A stretch of DNA of 64,000 nucleotides from Chryseobacterium aquifrigidense (GCF_006716485.1 NZ_VFPD01000003.1:62001-126000); one strand, 5' to 3'; shown: positions 36,419 to 46,174, counted from the stretch's first letter. The notes: generated from the sequence alone by a model not told the origin. Made by a program: numbers and translations.

Positions 36419-37624
36419 TTAGTTTTTAGTAATATATTCTTTGCTGATTTTTGAAAAGAACCATGAAATAGTGATTCCAAATAAGGAAGCTGTAAGGGCT
36501 ACAATAAGATAATTTTTTCCTACAATTTTTACCGGGAATGGCAGAACCTCATTGGCTCTGAAGAATTCTGTATAAAGCTGGAAATAGCAGAGAGCAGTTC
36601 CAAAAAGTAATCCGGTAATTACTCCGGAAATAACAATCAGGAGTCCGGTGTAGAAATAAGTCATTCTCAAATGGCTTAAAGGAAAGCCGAGTGATATCAA
36701 TGATTTTGCCTGCTCTTTTTTATCAAGCTGGAGAATAATAATGGCTCCGGCAAGATTAAAGGTCGTAATAAAGATAACCAACGCAAAGATCAGATAAATA
36801 AAAAGTTTTTCAGTGTTAATCATTTTCCAGAAAGCAGCATTTTCTTCTTCCTTGGTTTTGATCTCGATATTTTTTCCAAGTGAAGAAAGCAGGTTTTGTT
36901 TTACAGCATCTGCATTTTCCGGATTTTTAAGTTTAATAACAATCTGGTAAGCTGATTTTTTAGGAAGACTAAGTAATTCTTCTGTAAGCTCAATAGGAGA
37001 AACGATATAACTGTCCAGCTGGTCTTTCCCAGGGAAAACGCCTGTTACCAGAATATCTCTTTTATTATAGATATCTTCTTCCTTACTGATGATCCCCGTT
37101 CCCGGTTTCGGCATGAAGACTGTTGCATAATGATTGGAAGAATCCACAGGAATCGAAAGTCTGTTGTCCAGACTGTTTTCCATTAGTACTTCATTAGAAT
37201 ATCTGAAACTTGGATAAGTTCCGTAGAAAACTTCTTTATTAATAGGATTTACCTTGACATAAGCAGAATCTACACCCCTTAAGTAAGCAATGTCACCCTT
37301 TCCATTGAAACTGATGTATACTTTTTCCTCAATAACACGGGAAAAGCTACTGATTTCTTTGTTGCTGCTTAAAACTTTAGTGACTGTATCCAGATTTTTG
37401 ATCGTTTTTCCGGAAGTACTTTTTATAGTAAGATCAGCATGAAGATTGGAAATAAGGTCTTTGTTCAGGTTTTCAAGTCCTGAAAAAACAGAAATAATGA
37501 CGAACATTGCAGCCACAGCAACCGTCATGGCACCTACGGCCAGCCACGTAATGAACGTAACGGCAGTACTTCCTTTTTTAGCCAAAAGGTATCTGGATGC
37601 TATGTAAAATGCAATATTCTTCAA
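36419..37624 (-). CDS. FtsX-like ABC transporter permease, LolC/E type
   Basis: A protein of 401 residues with an N-terminal helix (ITWLAVGAMTVAVAAMFVIISVFSG), a large periplasmic MacB-like domain of about 220 residues and three C-terminal helices (LIYLIFALVIFITTFNLAGAIIIL; FYTGLLIVISGVITGLLFG; YLIVALTASLFGITISWFF). This is the layout of lipoprotein-release permeases and related FtsX proteins. The ATPase partner is not in the window. It begins three bases after rbfA, so the two are co-transcribed. Confidence 0.85.
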   Translation of the reverse strand: MKNIAFYIASRYLLAKKGSTAVTFITWLAVGAMTVAVAAMFVIISVFSGLENLNKDLISNLHADLTIKSTSGKTIKNLDTVTKVLSSNKEISSFSRVIEEKVYISFNGKGDIAYLRGVDSAYVKVNPINKEVFYGTYPSFRYSNEVLMENSLDNRLSIPVDSSNHYATVFMPKPGTGIISKEEDIYNKRDILVTGVFPGKDQLDSYIVSPIELTEELLSLPKKSAYQIVIKLKNPENADAVKQNLLSSLGKNIEIKTKEEENAAFWKMINTEKLFIYLIFALVIFITTFNLAGAIIILQLDKKEQAKSLISLGFPLSHLRMTYFYTGLLIVISGVITGLLFGTALCYFQLYTEFFRANEVLPFPVKIVGKNYLIVALTASLFGITISWFFSKISKEYITKN

Positions 37625-37627
37625 GAT

Positions 37628-37987
37628 CTATAAAACAGGATTGTCGCCTTCGCCTCTTAATTCTCTTTCCAGTCTTTCAACATCATCAAGAGCGGTATCC
37701 AGGTAAAAGTTTAGTTGTGGGATAATACGCACCTGCTTTGCCATTTTCTGGCCAATGAAGTTTCTGTATTGAGGTTTGTTTTCTTCAATCTCCTTCATCA
37801 CAGCGGTACGGAATTCCTGTGGGAAAATGCTTAAATAAATCTTAGCAATCCCTAAGTCAGCAGTTACTTTTACATCTGAAACAGATACCAATATGCTCTG
37901 TTTGCTTTCTGAAGCCTGTTTGCGGAAAAGCTCTGCGAAGTCTTCCTGAATGATCTGTGCTACTTTTCTTTGTCTGTTACTTTCCAT
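37628..37987 (-). CDS. rbfA: Ribosome-binding factor A
   Basis: A protein of 119 residues with the RbfA KH-like fold: RQRKVAQIIQEDFAELFRK at the N-terminus, the strand pair ILVSVSDVKVTADLGIAKIYLSIFP, and RIIPQLNFYLDTALDDVERLE near the end. It assists 16S rRNA 5-prime processing and cold adaptation of 30S subunits. A TAAATTTG -7 box is at 37996-38003 on the minus strand, leaving almost no leader. Confidence 0.92.
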   Translation of the reverse strand: MESNRQRKVAQIIQEDFAELFRKQASESKQSILVSVSDVKVTADLGIAKIYLSIFPQEFRTAVMKEIEENKPQYRNFIGQKMAKQVRIIPQLNFYLDTALDDVERLERELRGEGDNPVL

Positions 37988-37995
37988 AATTTCTG

Positions 37996-38003
37996 CAAAT
38001 TTA
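37996..38003 (-). promoter_or_regulatory. Candidate -7 box for rbfA
   Basis: Minus-strand TAAATTTG matches TAnnTTTG and ends nine bases before the rbfA ATG at 37987. No matching -33 element was found at 18-20 bases, so confidence is limited. Confidence 0.45.
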
Positions 38004-38080
38004 GTACTTTTGTTTGAATTGATACTTTGAAATTCAACTACAGTATCAAATTTACGATTTAATTATATTGATTAGTATTT

Positions 38081-38479
38081 ATGAAACTAGAACATATTGG
38101 TATTGCAGTAAAGTCTTTAGGTGTTTCTGACGAACTTTTTGCCAAGTTATTAGGAAAAGAATCCTATAAAAAAGAGACAGTGGAAAGGGAAGGGGTAGTA
38201 ACTTCTTTCTATGAAACCGGAGAAAGTAAAATTGAGCTTTTAGAAGCCAGTAATCCTGAAAGTCCGATCTCTAAATTTATCGATAAAAAGGGAGAAGGCA
38301 TCCATCATTTGGCCTTTGGGGTTGAAAATATCCTTGAGGAAGTAGAAAGATTAAAAAAAGAAGGATTTCAGTTTATTTCCGAAGAACCGAAAGAAGGTGC
38401 TGATAACAAATTAGTTGTATTCCTTCATCCCAAATCTACAAACGGTGTGCTGGTAGAACTTTGCCAAGAAAAGCAATAA
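38081..38479 (+). CDS. mce: Methylmalonyl-CoA epimerase
   Basis: A protein of 132 residues of the glyoxalase/VOC fold. It begins MKLEHIGIAVKSL with the first metal His, contains GEGIHHLAFGVENI with a second metal His, and ends with KSTNGVLVELCQ including the metal-binding Glu, as in methylmalonyl-CoA epimerases. It interconverts the (R) and (S) forms of methylmalonyl-CoA in propionate metabolism. The mutase genes are not in the window. Confidence 0.88.
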   Translation: MKLEHIGIAVKSLGVSDELFAKLLGKESYKKETVEREGVVTSFYETGESKIELLEASNPESPISKFIDKKGEGIHHLAFGVENILEEVERLKKEGFQFISEEPKEGADNKLVVFLHPKSTNGVLVELCQEKQ

Positions 38480-38483
38480 AAAA

Positions 38484-38514
38484 TTTTGTAGTGAAAGAAA
38501 TTTTACTATTTTTG
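38484..38514 (+). promoter_or_regulatory. Promoter of the CAT-anticodon tRNA
   Basis: TTTTG at 38484-38488, 18 bases, then TATTTTTG at 38507-38514: both elements of the Bacteroidota sigma-A promoter are present. The tRNA starts 28 bases downstream. Confidence 0.75.
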
Positions 38515-38541
38515 CAAACACAAAATTTAACCAAGTTTTGA

Positions 38542-38615
38542 GGTCCTATAGCTCAGTTGGTTAGAGCACCTGACTCATAATCAGGTGGTCCCTGGTTCGA
38601 GCCCAGGTGGGACCA
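38542..38615 (+). tRNA. tRNA with CAT anticodon (Met elongator or Ile2)
   Basis: Full 74-base cloverleaf: acceptor GGTCCTA/TGGGACC with discriminator A, D stem GCTC/GAGC, anticodon stem CCTGA/TCAGG with loop CTCATAA, and T arm CCTGG/CCAGG with loop TTCGAGC. Anticodon CAT is shared by elongator Met and lysidine-modified Ile2; I cannot separate these by eye. No CCA is encoded. It is a useful canonical reference for the degenerate elements later in the window. Confidence 0.95.
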
Positions 38616-38625
38616 CAATAAATCA

Positions 38626-38655
38626 AGCACTTACAGAAATGTAGGTGCTTTTTTG
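38626..38655 (+). terminator. tRNA terminator
   Basis: 10-bp stem AGCACTTACA/TGTAGGTGCT (one wobble pair) with GAAA loop, followed by T6. It lies ten bases after the tRNA. Confidence 0.85.
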
Positions 38656-38813
38656 TTTCCTTTTAAAGTAAATATATAAACTTTTGTTGATTATCTTCTG
38701 TTTTTACAATATCAGATATTATTTTGTTGTTGATGATCAAATGCTTTTAGTCAATGTATGATGACTATGTTTTCTTGAAAAAATGAATATTTTTGTATGG
38801 TATAGAAAAATTA

Positions 38814-40529
38814 ATGAAAAAGATATTCCTGTTTTTATTTACATTCTTTTATAGTCTCTTTTTTACTCAAAACAAAATTGATAGCCTACAACTATTGAAT
38901 TATGAAAAGTTAAAGAATAGATTTAATATGTATGATGAAGCGAATAAAAAGTTAGAAGCAAAAACTATTTCCCACTATTACTTAAATAAGGCAAAAAAAG
39001 AAAAAAATATCCTTGAAATTGCGGAAGGTTATAATCTTATACATTTAACTGAAGACTTCCCCTTGGCTTTAAAGTATATTGATAGTTTGTCCGCAACTAC
39101 AAAAAATGTAAAAGGAGATGTATATCCTGCCAGAACATTTATCATAAAAGGAAATCTATATTATAAGTATGATAACTTAAAAGCCGCCCTTGATAATTAT
39201 ATTTTAGGTTTAGAATATTCGAAAAAACATAAAAATCTAAAGCAGATCGCCTATACTAATATGAATATTGCCTATTTAAACAGTTATATGGGAAGAAATA
39301 AAGAAGCGGCACAAACTTTCAGATATCATTTATTAAATTCTCAGGATATAACAGATGAATATCAGCACGATCAGATGCGGGTAAGTCTTGCATACTGCTA
39401 TATTAAGATAAATAAAATCGATTCTGCCAGTTTTTTCATTCAGGAAGGATTAAATTCTCCCTTTGTACAAAAGAATAAATATAATAGAAATCAGTATTTA
39501 TTTTTATCTGGTCAGCTGCATCTTAAAACCAAAAATTATCAAGCTGCTATTGCTGAGTTAACAAAGGCGTATGCTTATTTTTCAAGTATTAATGATAACA
39601 ATCAAAATTATGCATTATACAGCCTTGGAAAATGTTATGAAGAATTAAATAAGAAACGGGAGGCAATAAAATATTTTACTCAGATAGATGACAACATAAA
39701 GAAAACAGATATTACCTTTCCAGAGCTAGGAGATGTATATACTTTTCTAATAGATTATTATAGGAAAAGCGGTGATAAAGAAAAACAACTCTATTATATT
39801 GACCGTTTTCTAAAAGTTGATAAAAAGCTTGATGAACAATTTCGATACTTATCAACGGAGTTGCACCAGAAATATGATACACCTAATCTTTTACAAGAAA
39901 AAGAAGTTATAATAAATGAATTAAAAAATAAAAAAACATTTTTGTATGCTTCTGTTAGTATTTTAGTATTAATATTAATCTTGCTTACCTATTTTTATTA
40001 CAAAACTAAGAAAGCTGAGAAAGAACATCGAAAAATTGCTCAGGACTTAATTCATTTGATTGAAAAAAGAAATCTAGAAGCAGCTCAAAATAAAAATGAT
40101 AAACCGGTAGAAATATACGAACCGGTAAAGGTTGAAAATGAAACCAAAACAATTAAAACGGTTCCCGAAGATGTTGCTCAATCTATCTTAAAGGATCTGG
40201 ACAATTTCGAAAATAAACTTCATTTTTTGAAAAACGGGATTACATTAACAAGTCTTGCAAAAAATATAAAAACCAATACCGCTTACTTGTCGGAAATCAT
40301 TAATAATCATAAAGATAAAAATTTTACTACTTATCTTAATGATTTACGTATTGATTATGCTTTAGATCAGCTTGTAAAAGATAAAAAATTTCGTTCTTAT
40401 AAATTACCGGCTATTGCAGAAGAAATAGGTTATAATAACGTTCAGGCATTTTCGATTGCTTTTAAGAAAAAAACAGGAACAACTCCGTCTATTTATATTA
40501 AAGAGATTGAAAAATCAATTTCGAATTAA
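38814..40529 (+). CDS. TPR-containing membrane regulator with AraC-type HTH domain
   Basis: A protein of 571 residues from ATG at 38814; an upstream in-frame TTG would put extra residues before a clear signal-anchor (KKIFLFLFTFFYSLFF). The first 370 residues are TPR-like helices (NLYYKYDNLKAALDNYILGLEYSKK, NYQAAIAELTKAYAYFSS). A membrane helix (TFLYASVSILVLILILLTYFYY truncated here to its core, residues about 378-398) precedes a cytoplasmic C-terminal AraC-type domain with LTSLAKNIKTNTAYLSEIIN and IAEEIGYNNVQAFSIAFKKK. Such regulators are common in Chryseobacterium. Target genes are unknown; no cognate operon is obvious. Confidence 0.85.
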   Translation: MKKIFLFLFTFFYSLFFTQNKIDSLQLLNYEKLKNRFNMYDEANKKLEAKTISHYYLNKAKKEKNILEIAEGYNLIHLTEDFPLALKYIDSLSATTKNVKGDVYPARTFIIKGNLYYKYDNLKAALDNYILGLEYSKKHKNLKQIAYTNMNIAYLNSYMGRNKEAAQTFRYHLLNSQDITDEYQHDQMRVSLAYCYIKINKIDSASFFIQEGLNSPFVQKNKYNRNQYLFLSGQLHLKTKNYQAAIAELTKAYAYFSSINDNNQNYALYSLGKCYEELNKKREAIKYFTQIDDNIKKTDITFPELGDVYTFLIDYYRKSGDKEKQLYYIDRFLKVDKKLDEQFRYLSTELHQKYDTPNLLQEKEVIINELKNKKTFLYASVSILVLILILLTYFYYKTKKAEKEHRKIAQDLIHLIEKRNLEAAQNKNDKPVEIYEPVKVENETKTIKTVPEDVAQSILKDLDNFENKLHFLKNGITLTSLAKNIKTNTAYLSEIINNHKDKNFTTYLNDLRIDYALDQLVKDKKFRSYKLPAIAEEIGYNNVQAFSIAFKKKTGTTPSIYIKEIEKSISN

Positions 40530-40600
40530 AACAAAACAAATAGGGTTTTAGTATAGAACATATTTTCTGCGGGATCGAATGATTTTTATGTATCAGCTAC

Positions 40601-41107
40601 TTACTTAAGAATTAAAACCGGTAATTTATACCTGTCAAACTGACTTATAATAGTAAGCAAACGATTATTATCCACTGGAGTTGCACAGCCGGTCAATCTA
40701 TTTTGAAGTCCAAGATCATTTTGATCTAACGAAATTTCGCTTTCAAAGACTAATGTATTATTTGAATAGATAAATATTTTACTTTGTATTGTTGAAACAT
40801 CTGCATTATTATATTTGAACTCACAATGAAGCAGATCATGTATCAAAGCTGTATTGTCAGACTTTAAAACTTTCCACTTCGGAATTGTAGGGCTTATATT
40901 GTTTCGGTCTTCCGGGGTTAAAATTATATATACAACCATATTCTGAGAACTTTTCAGTTCCGGAATATCTTTTAATTTAAATATTTGACCGGGTTTAAAG
41001 TTAATGGGTTCAGGATCTTTTATATTAGTCGATGAAATGATCAGCGGATTATAGAAAAAATATCCTGCCATTAAGAGGAGCATCGAAAAAATAACTTTTT
41101 TAGTCAT
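40601..41107 (-). CDS. Hypothetical membrane-anchored or secreted protein
   Basis: A protein of 168 residues. An N-terminal hydrophobic segment (VIFSMLLLMAGYFFYNPLII) looks like an anchor or uncleaved signal. The rest is beta-rich with two Cys (HCEFKYNN and LTGCATPVDN). No family recognised. It lies convergent to the AraC-type regulator with a 71-base gap and divergent from phoD. Confidence 0.5.
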   Translation of the reverse strand: MTKKVIFSMLLLMAGYFFYNPLIISSTNIKDPEPINFKPGQIFKLKDIPELKSSQNMVVYIILTPEDRNNISPTIPKWKVLKSDNTALIHDLLHCEFKYNNADVSTIQSKIFIYSNNTLVFESEISLDQNDLGLQNRLTGCATPVDNNRLLTIISQFDRYKLPVLILK

Positions 41108-41330
41108 GTAGTTTAATCATCATTATTAGTATTGTGAATGTAATAAAAAGCAGTATAACTTTTTAAAAATATTCATACAATTTTCATTCTTATTTTCTTA
41201 AAAAGAGACATTTGCAAAGGCTGAATTTCCTATGCATAACATTAAACAATTGTTTAAAAAACCATAAAATACATTTAAAATTCAGTTAACAGCCTTCTTC
41301 CTGAGATACCGTTGCTTTGCAAAAAAAGTA

Positions 41331-43082
41331 ATGATGGAAAACAATAACCAATTAAACAGAAGAAGGTTTCTTAAAAATTCACTATTGGCAGCCGGAGGAA
41401 TTTTTCTTGCTCCTCTCATTGAAAGCTGCAGTGACGATTTTACTGAAAATGGAAATGCTCCCGATAATCTCCAAAACGGAGGTTTCGAATCCGGTGTAGC
41501 GAGTTTTGATCCCAGTGCAGCAGGAATTATTATCTGGACCCGATATTCAAAAGGAACTGATGCCGAAATTACATGGGAAATCAGTAAAAACAGTAACTTT
41601 TCAGAAGTGGTAAGAAGAGGACAGGTGAATGCGACTGCAGTAAATGATTTTACTATAGCAGTAGATGTTCAGAATATCTCTTCCAACACAAAATATTACT
41701 ATAGATTCTATAACAGTAAAACTAAGGAAGTCAGCGTAACAGGAGAAACCCTTACTTTACCTTCAAAATCAGATGCTGTAAATGAAGTAAAAATGGCTGT
41801 AGTATCCTGTTCCAACTTTCCTGCGGGACTTTTCAATGTATATGGCGCAATTGCAAAATCTGAAGCTGATGTAGTTGTACATCTTGGAGACTATATTTAT
41901 GAATATGCTCCGGGACAATATGGAACAAATCCTTATACCAATCAGTTGGGAAGGGCTCATCAGCCGGCAAAGGAAATTCTTACCCTCAGTGACTACAGGG
42001 AAAGATACAGGCAGTACAGAGGAGATAAAAACCTACAGCTTCTTCATCAGAAAAAACCGTTTATCTGTGTTTGGGATGATCATGAATTTGCCAATGATAC
42101 CTATAAATCCGGGGCCGAAAACCATCAGCCTAATGAAGGAGATTTTCAGGCAAGAAAAATGGCGGCTTTCCAGGCATATAGCGAATATATTCCTCTTAAA
42201 ACGGGGAAGGATATGAGGATTTACAGAAGTTTCAGCTTTGGAAATATCGTTTCGCTTTATATGATGGATACCAGAGTGATTGCAAGAGATAAGCAAATGG
42301 AATATTCCGATTATCTTGATAGCACCGGGAATTTTAATCAGATACAGTTTAAAACAGATTTTTTAAGCACTAACAGAAAACTGATCGGAAGTGAGCAAAT
42401 GTCATGGCTTGGCTCTCAGATCAATAGTGATACTGCAAAATGGAAAGTATTGGGACAACAGATTTTAATGACCAAAATGATGGTTCCTGCAGAACTTCTG
42501 ATGCTGCTGAATCAGATTCTGGCCGAAATAAAACAATATGGAAGTGCTCAGCCGTCTACCATGCAGGCACTTCAGAATACCATCACTCAGCTGATTATTC
42601 TTAAGACAAGATACCAGCAGCAGGATCCAACACTGACTCCACAGGAAATTGCCAGAATCACAACTACTTTACCATACAATCTGGATGCATGGGATGGATA
42701 TTTCATGGAGAGAGAACAACTTTATTCTGTTCTTGCAGGAAAAAATGTGGTGGTACTGGCAGGAGATACCCATAATGCATGGTTAGGAAAGCTTACTGAT
42801 GCACAGGGTAAGTTCATCGGAACAGAGCTTGCCTGCAGTTCCGTTTCTTCTCCCGGCCTTGAAGGATATCTGGGAATCACTTCAGATCCTACAAAAGCAA
42901 TAGAACTTGCCCAGGCATTTTCACTACTGATTGATGATCTGGATTATGCCAATCTTTATAAAAGAGGATATCTGCATGTGAAATTTACCACTGGAAGTTC
43001 TACTGCAGAATGGAGGTTCGTAGACAACGTCATCTCTGATACTTATAGTGTAAGTACAGAAAAGACCTATACGATATTATAG
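41331..43082 (+). CDS. phoD: Alkaline phosphatase D family protein, Tat-exported
   Basis: A protein of 583 residues with a twin-Arg signal (NRRRFLKNS, then AAGGIFLAPLIESC with a possible lipobox Cys). The PhoD N-terminal domain (FESGVASFDPSAAGIIIWTRYS) is followed by the metallophosphatase core: VVHLGDYIYEYA with metal Asp, VWDDHEFANDTY, and late AGDTHNAWLG. PhoD enzymes are Ca/Fe-dependent phosphodiesterases/monoesterases that scavenge phosphate. A long intergenic region of 224 bases lies upstream; no Pho-type operator is known in this phylum, so regulation is open. Confidence 0.9.
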   Translation: MMENNNQLNRRRFLKNSLLAAGGIFLAPLIESCSDDFTENGNAPDNLQNGGFESGVASFDPSAAGIIIWTRYSKGTDAEITWEISKNSNFSEVVRRGQVNATAVNDFTIAVDVQNISSNTKYYYRFYNSKTKEVSVTGETLTLPSKSDAVNEVKMAVVSCSNFPAGLFNVYGAIAKSEADVVVHLGDYIYEYAPGQYGTNPYTNQLGRAHQPAKEILTLSDYRERYRQYRGDKNLQLLHQKKPFICVWDDHEFANDTYKSGAENHQPNEGDFQARKMAAFQAYSEYIPLKTGKDMRIYRSFSFGNIVSLYMMDTRVIARDKQMEYSDYLDSTGNFNQIQFKTDFLSTNRKLIGSEQMSWLGSQINSDTAKWKVLGQQILMTKMMVPAELLMLLNQILAEIKQYGSAQPSTMQALQNTITQLIILKTRYQQQDPTLTPQEIARITTTLPYNLDAWDGYFMEREQLYSVLAGKNVVVLAGDTHNAWLGKLTDAQGKFIGTELACSSVSSPGLEGYLGITSDPTKAIELAQAFSLLIDDLDYANLYKRGYLHVKFTTGSSTAEWRFVDNVISDTYSVSTEKTYTIL

Positions 43083-43160
43083 TTTCGATAATCATATCTT
43101 ATTTTCAATTTAGTAAAAAGAGTCATGGTGTGCCACTGTGACTCTTTTGTATTATAGTTT

Positions 43161-43315
43161 GGAAGCTGGAAGCAGCAGGAGGGAAGCTATTGAGATCATA
43201 ACAAAAGCTACTCTCAAAAAACTATTATCTTTTTAAGGGAAAATTTCATTGAATTTGCGGTAACTACAGAAATTATCAGACTAAAAGTAACCTCCAGCCT
43301 CCCGCTTCCAGCTTC
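43161..43315. repeat. Inverted-repeat element (GGAAGCTGG type), second copy
   Basis: The left arm GGAAGCTGGAAGC at 43161-43173 and the right arm GCTTCCAGCTTC at 43304-43315 flank about 130 bases of AT-rich sequence with no ORF. It has the same design as 19174-19315 in the nuo operon. Confidence 0.65.
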
Positions 43316-43356
43316 TATTTTTACCAGGTTTACTTAATTTTTTATATCTTGAACAG

Positions 43357-44052
43357 ATGCAAGAGAATGTAAGAAAAGATTTTTCACCATTAGTTTCTAA
43401 AACATGGTGGTTTATGACTTGGCTGACCAGGACTTTTGGAATACTTTTATTGTTGGCAGCGTTTCTGATCATAGCAGGATTACCTGTTGTAATTAGCGAT
43501 AAACTGGTCATATTTGTTATTGTAGCCATACTATACTATCCTGCACTTGCTTTCGGTTTATACCGTTTTTTCCACTATCAGAAGAGAATCAGAAAGAGAG
43601 TAGTCCGAAAGATAGAGGTTGATGAGAAAGGAATTCATTATGAAAGAGCCGACGGAACAATAGATGAAATTTTTTACAGTAACCTGAAAAAATATTCCTT
43701 TTCTGATGAATATGACGTAAGTATCAGCCCAAGAAATAAAACTTATATATTGAAAGTAAATGACAACGGTTCGGTGGCAGAAGTCGATTTTAATGGAATG
43801 GATGCCGGCCACAGTACTTATATTGGAAACCTGAAAGCTTTACGTAGAAGATATATCCAGGGAATTGTTTATTTTCGACCAGATTTGCGCATCAATCCTT
43901 TGGTTTATGATGTCTTTTATATTAATCCTGTTGATTTTACTTTCGATCATAAAAAGTTTTGGATATCACTAGCACAGACTTTTACAATAATGATACTATT
44001 CTGTTTGGTATTAGGAAGCATTTTGTTTGGATTGGTTAAGTGGCTTTTTTAA
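43357..44052 (+). CDS. Conserved membrane protein of unknown function
   Basis: A protein of 231 residues. Two adjacent N-terminal helices (TFGILLLLAAFLIIAGLPVVI and LVIFVIVAILYYPALAFGLY) are followed by a basic segment (KRIRKRVVRKIEVDEKGI), a soluble beta-rich domain of about 100 residues reminiscent of PH-like folds, and a C-terminal helix (FTIMILFCLVLGSILFGLV). Nothing catalytic is visible. The gene stands alone after the repeat element. Confidence 0.55.
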   Translation: MQENVRKDFSPLVSKTWWFMTWLTRTFGILLLLAAFLIIAGLPVVISDKLVIFVIVAILYYPALAFGLYRFFHYQKRIRKRVVRKIEVDEKGIHYERADGTIDEIFYSNLKKYSFSDEYDVSISPRNKTYILKVNDNGSVAEVDFNGMDAGHSTYIGNLKALRRRYIQGIVYFRPDLRINPLVYDVFYINPVDFTFDHKKFWISLAQTFTIMILFCLVLGSILFGLVKWLF

Positions 44053-44212
44053 GAATCTCTCATGAGTTAACGAAGAATTTAAATTTCATATCCTTTAATT
44101 TTATTTTTATATCTCAAAATCTTATGCTTATATTTATTTTGTATTAAGGTTTTCCAGTCAATAAAACAGGGGGTATTCTCTGGAAACTACGGCTGGATTT
44201 AAAATTAAATGA

Positions 44213-45262
44213 ATGAAAAGTTTAAAAAAACAGCTCGGACAGTTTCCCGATGAAAAAAGAAAAGAATATTTCAGTACACTACCGAATTATCTCAACGGGC
44301 GATTTCAGAATATATTAACAACACCGGCATTGTTAGAAGGGGAAAGTATGACTAAATTACTCCTTCAAAGCCTGTGCAAAGTTGAAAATACATCACCAAA
44401 GACCGCTCTCCCGTTTGTAGTGACTGATCTTAAGAATCTTCGTCCGGATGAAAATGTGTTGGTATGGTTTGGGCACAGCTCTTATTTCATCCAGGTGGAT
44501 GGGAAAAAATTCCTGATAGATCCTGTTTTCAGTGGTAATGCATCCCCGATGCCCGGTTCCATAAAAGCTTTTCAGGGTGCAGATTATTACAAACCGGAAC
44601 ATATGCCGGATATAGACTTTCTGCTTATTTCCCACGACCATTGGGATCATCTTGATTATAAAACCGTTCAGGAATTAAAAGATAAAGTAGGTAAAGTTAT
44701 TTGTGGCCTGGGAACCGGACAGCATTTCGAATACTGGGGCTGGAGCTTTGATAAAATTATCGAAAAAAACTGGTGGGAAAGTATAGACATTGCAGAAGGC
44801 TTCAGAGTTACACTCACTCCGGCAAGACACTTTTCAGGAAGATTGCTAAACCGTAATATCTCACTCTGGACATCCTTTGTTTTAAAAACTCCAACCAAAA
44901 ATCTGTTTTTAGGAGGAGACAGTGGCTATGGAAATCATTTTACAGAAATTGGGGAAAAATACGGACCATTTGATTTAGCGGTGATGGAAACCGGACAGTA
45001 CAATGAAAAGTGGCCTTATATTCATACATTGCCGGATCAACTGATGACAGAAATAAAAGAACTGAAAACCCAAAACTTCATCCCGGTACACAATTCCAAA
45101 TTCAAGCTTGCCCAGCACATCTGGTATGAACCATTGGAGCTCGCTTCGAAACATGCAGAAGAAAACGATATACCGATAACACTTCCGATGATTGGAGAAA
45201 AAGTAGATCTGGATCAGCTGGGAACTGCAGTCTGGAAAAAATGGTGGGAAGACTATATATAA
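44213..45262 (+). CDS. MBL-fold metallo-hydrolase, NAPE-PLD/UlaG-like
   Basis: A protein of 349 residues. The beta-lactamase-fold metal motif HxHxDH is complete (SHDHWDHLD, His141, His143, Asp145, His146); further ligands are His in TPARHFSGR and Asp in GGDSGYG. VWFGHSSYFIQVDGKKFLIDP is the family start of the hydrolase domain. The first 75 residues resemble the N-terminal extension of N-acyl-phosphatidylethanolamine-hydrolysing phospholipase D-like proteins. Cytoplasmic by sequence. It is followed after 12 bases by the GLPGLI gene. Confidence 0.85.
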   Translation: MKSLKKQLGQFPDEKRKEYFSTLPNYLNGRFQNILTTPALLEGESMTKLLLQSLCKVENTSPKTALPFVVTDLKNLRPDENVLVWFGHSSYFIQVDGKKFLIDPVFSGNASPMPGSIKAFQGADYYKPEHMPDIDFLLISHDHWDHLDYKTVQELKDKVGKVICGLGTGQHFEYWGWSFDKIIEKNWWESIDIAEGFRVTLTPARHFSGRLLNRNISLWTSFVLKTPTKNLFLGGDSGYGNHFTEIGEKYGPFDLAVMETGQYNEKWPYIHTLPDQLMTEIKELKTQNFIPVHNSKFKLAQHIWYEPLELASKHAEENDIPITLPMIGEKVDLDQLGTAVWKKWWEDYI

Positions 45263-45274
45263 TTAAAATCCTTT

Positions 45275-46123
45275 ATGTACTACTACAAAAAACTAATAAC
45301 ATTATTAATTATGCTTTACAGTATTTTATCATACGCTCATTCCTATGAAAAAGATACTCTGCAGGGCGATTTTACATACCGTTTAAAAGCAAAGTTAAAT
45401 AGACAAATGGATTACATTCACGAGGAGCTATTCTCATTACAGGTAAGTAACAACCGTGCATTTTTTACGAGTGTTCAATCCCTTAAAAGAGATTCGGTGA
45501 TAGAAAATTCTCTGCAGACAACAAAAAATCCGGATGGAAGCATAAGTCTTAGCCTGGCAGGGGTGTCAGTGCCCAAAACAAGATTTCTCTCTACCATAGT
45601 ACAGTCCAATGAAAATGTACAGTATTTCCAGTTAGCCGGAATGTCTTTGCTTACATATAAGCAACCCGTTATGAACGGCTGGAAACTTATTAATGAATCA
45701 AAAATAATTAATACACTACATTGCAAAAAAGCCGAGCTCAGCTATAGAGGAAGAAACTGGATGGCATGGTATTCTACTGAAATCCCATTTCCCTATGGTC
45801 CCTATAAATTTGGTGGATTGCCAGGACTGATCATTACAATAGCCGATGAAACAGGAGATTTTGATTTTGAACTTGTAAAATCCGTACCCAGTGCTGCACT
45901 AAAGGGTAAACCTGTTAAGATCAATAAAAGAAGATATACAGAAGCCATAGAAACGACACAGCCAAAACTGGAACAGGCATTAAAGACTGCCAGAGAAAAT
46001 ACTGCTGCTGTGCTGGCAAGCTATGGAACAACAATTTTAAAAGGGCAGGAAATTGTACGACAAAGGGAAAGAGAGCAAAAACAGAACCTTGCATATGATA
46101 ATCCGATAGAACTGGAAAAATAA
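45275..46123 (+). CDS. GLPGLI family protein
   Basis: A protein of 282 residues with a signal peptide (ITLLIMLYSILSYAHS). The name-giving motif is intact in YKFGGLPGLIITIADETGDFDFELV, preceded by RNWMAWYSTEIPFPYGPY. The family is restricted to Bacteroidota and has no assigned activity; many members are near GLPGLI or TonB genes, though no TonB-dependent receptor is adjacent here. Confidence 0.9.
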   Translation: MYYYKKLITLLIMLYSILSYAHSYEKDTLQGDFTYRLKAKLNRQMDYIHEELFSLQVSNNRAFFTSVQSLKRDSVIENSLQTTKNPDGSISLSLAGVSVPKTRFLSTIVQSNENVQYFQLAGMSLLTYKQPVMNGWKLINESKIINTLHCKKAELSYRGRNWMAWYSTEIPFPYGPYKFGGLPGLIITIADETGDFDFELVKSVPSAALKGKPVKINKRRYTEAIETTQPKLEQALKTARENTAAVLASYGTTILKGQEIVRQREREQKQNLAYDNPIELEK

Positions 46124-46149
46124 AATCCGGCCCATTATTGGGCCGGATT
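46124..46149. terminator. Bidirectional terminator
   Basis: Perfect 11-bp stem AATCCGGCCCA/TGGGCCGGATT with TTAT loop, directly after the GLPGLI stop codon and 25 bases from the end of the convergent lipoprotein gene. Confidence 0.85.
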
Positions 46150-46174
46150 CTTCCTTCTTATCAAAAAATAATCA

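Noticed and set aside
44213..45262. MBL-fold protein as RNase Z that could process the tRNA-like elements
   Set aside because: Motifs fit NAPE-PLD/UlaG-like hydrolases, with no RNase Z exosite, and it lies in a different unit.
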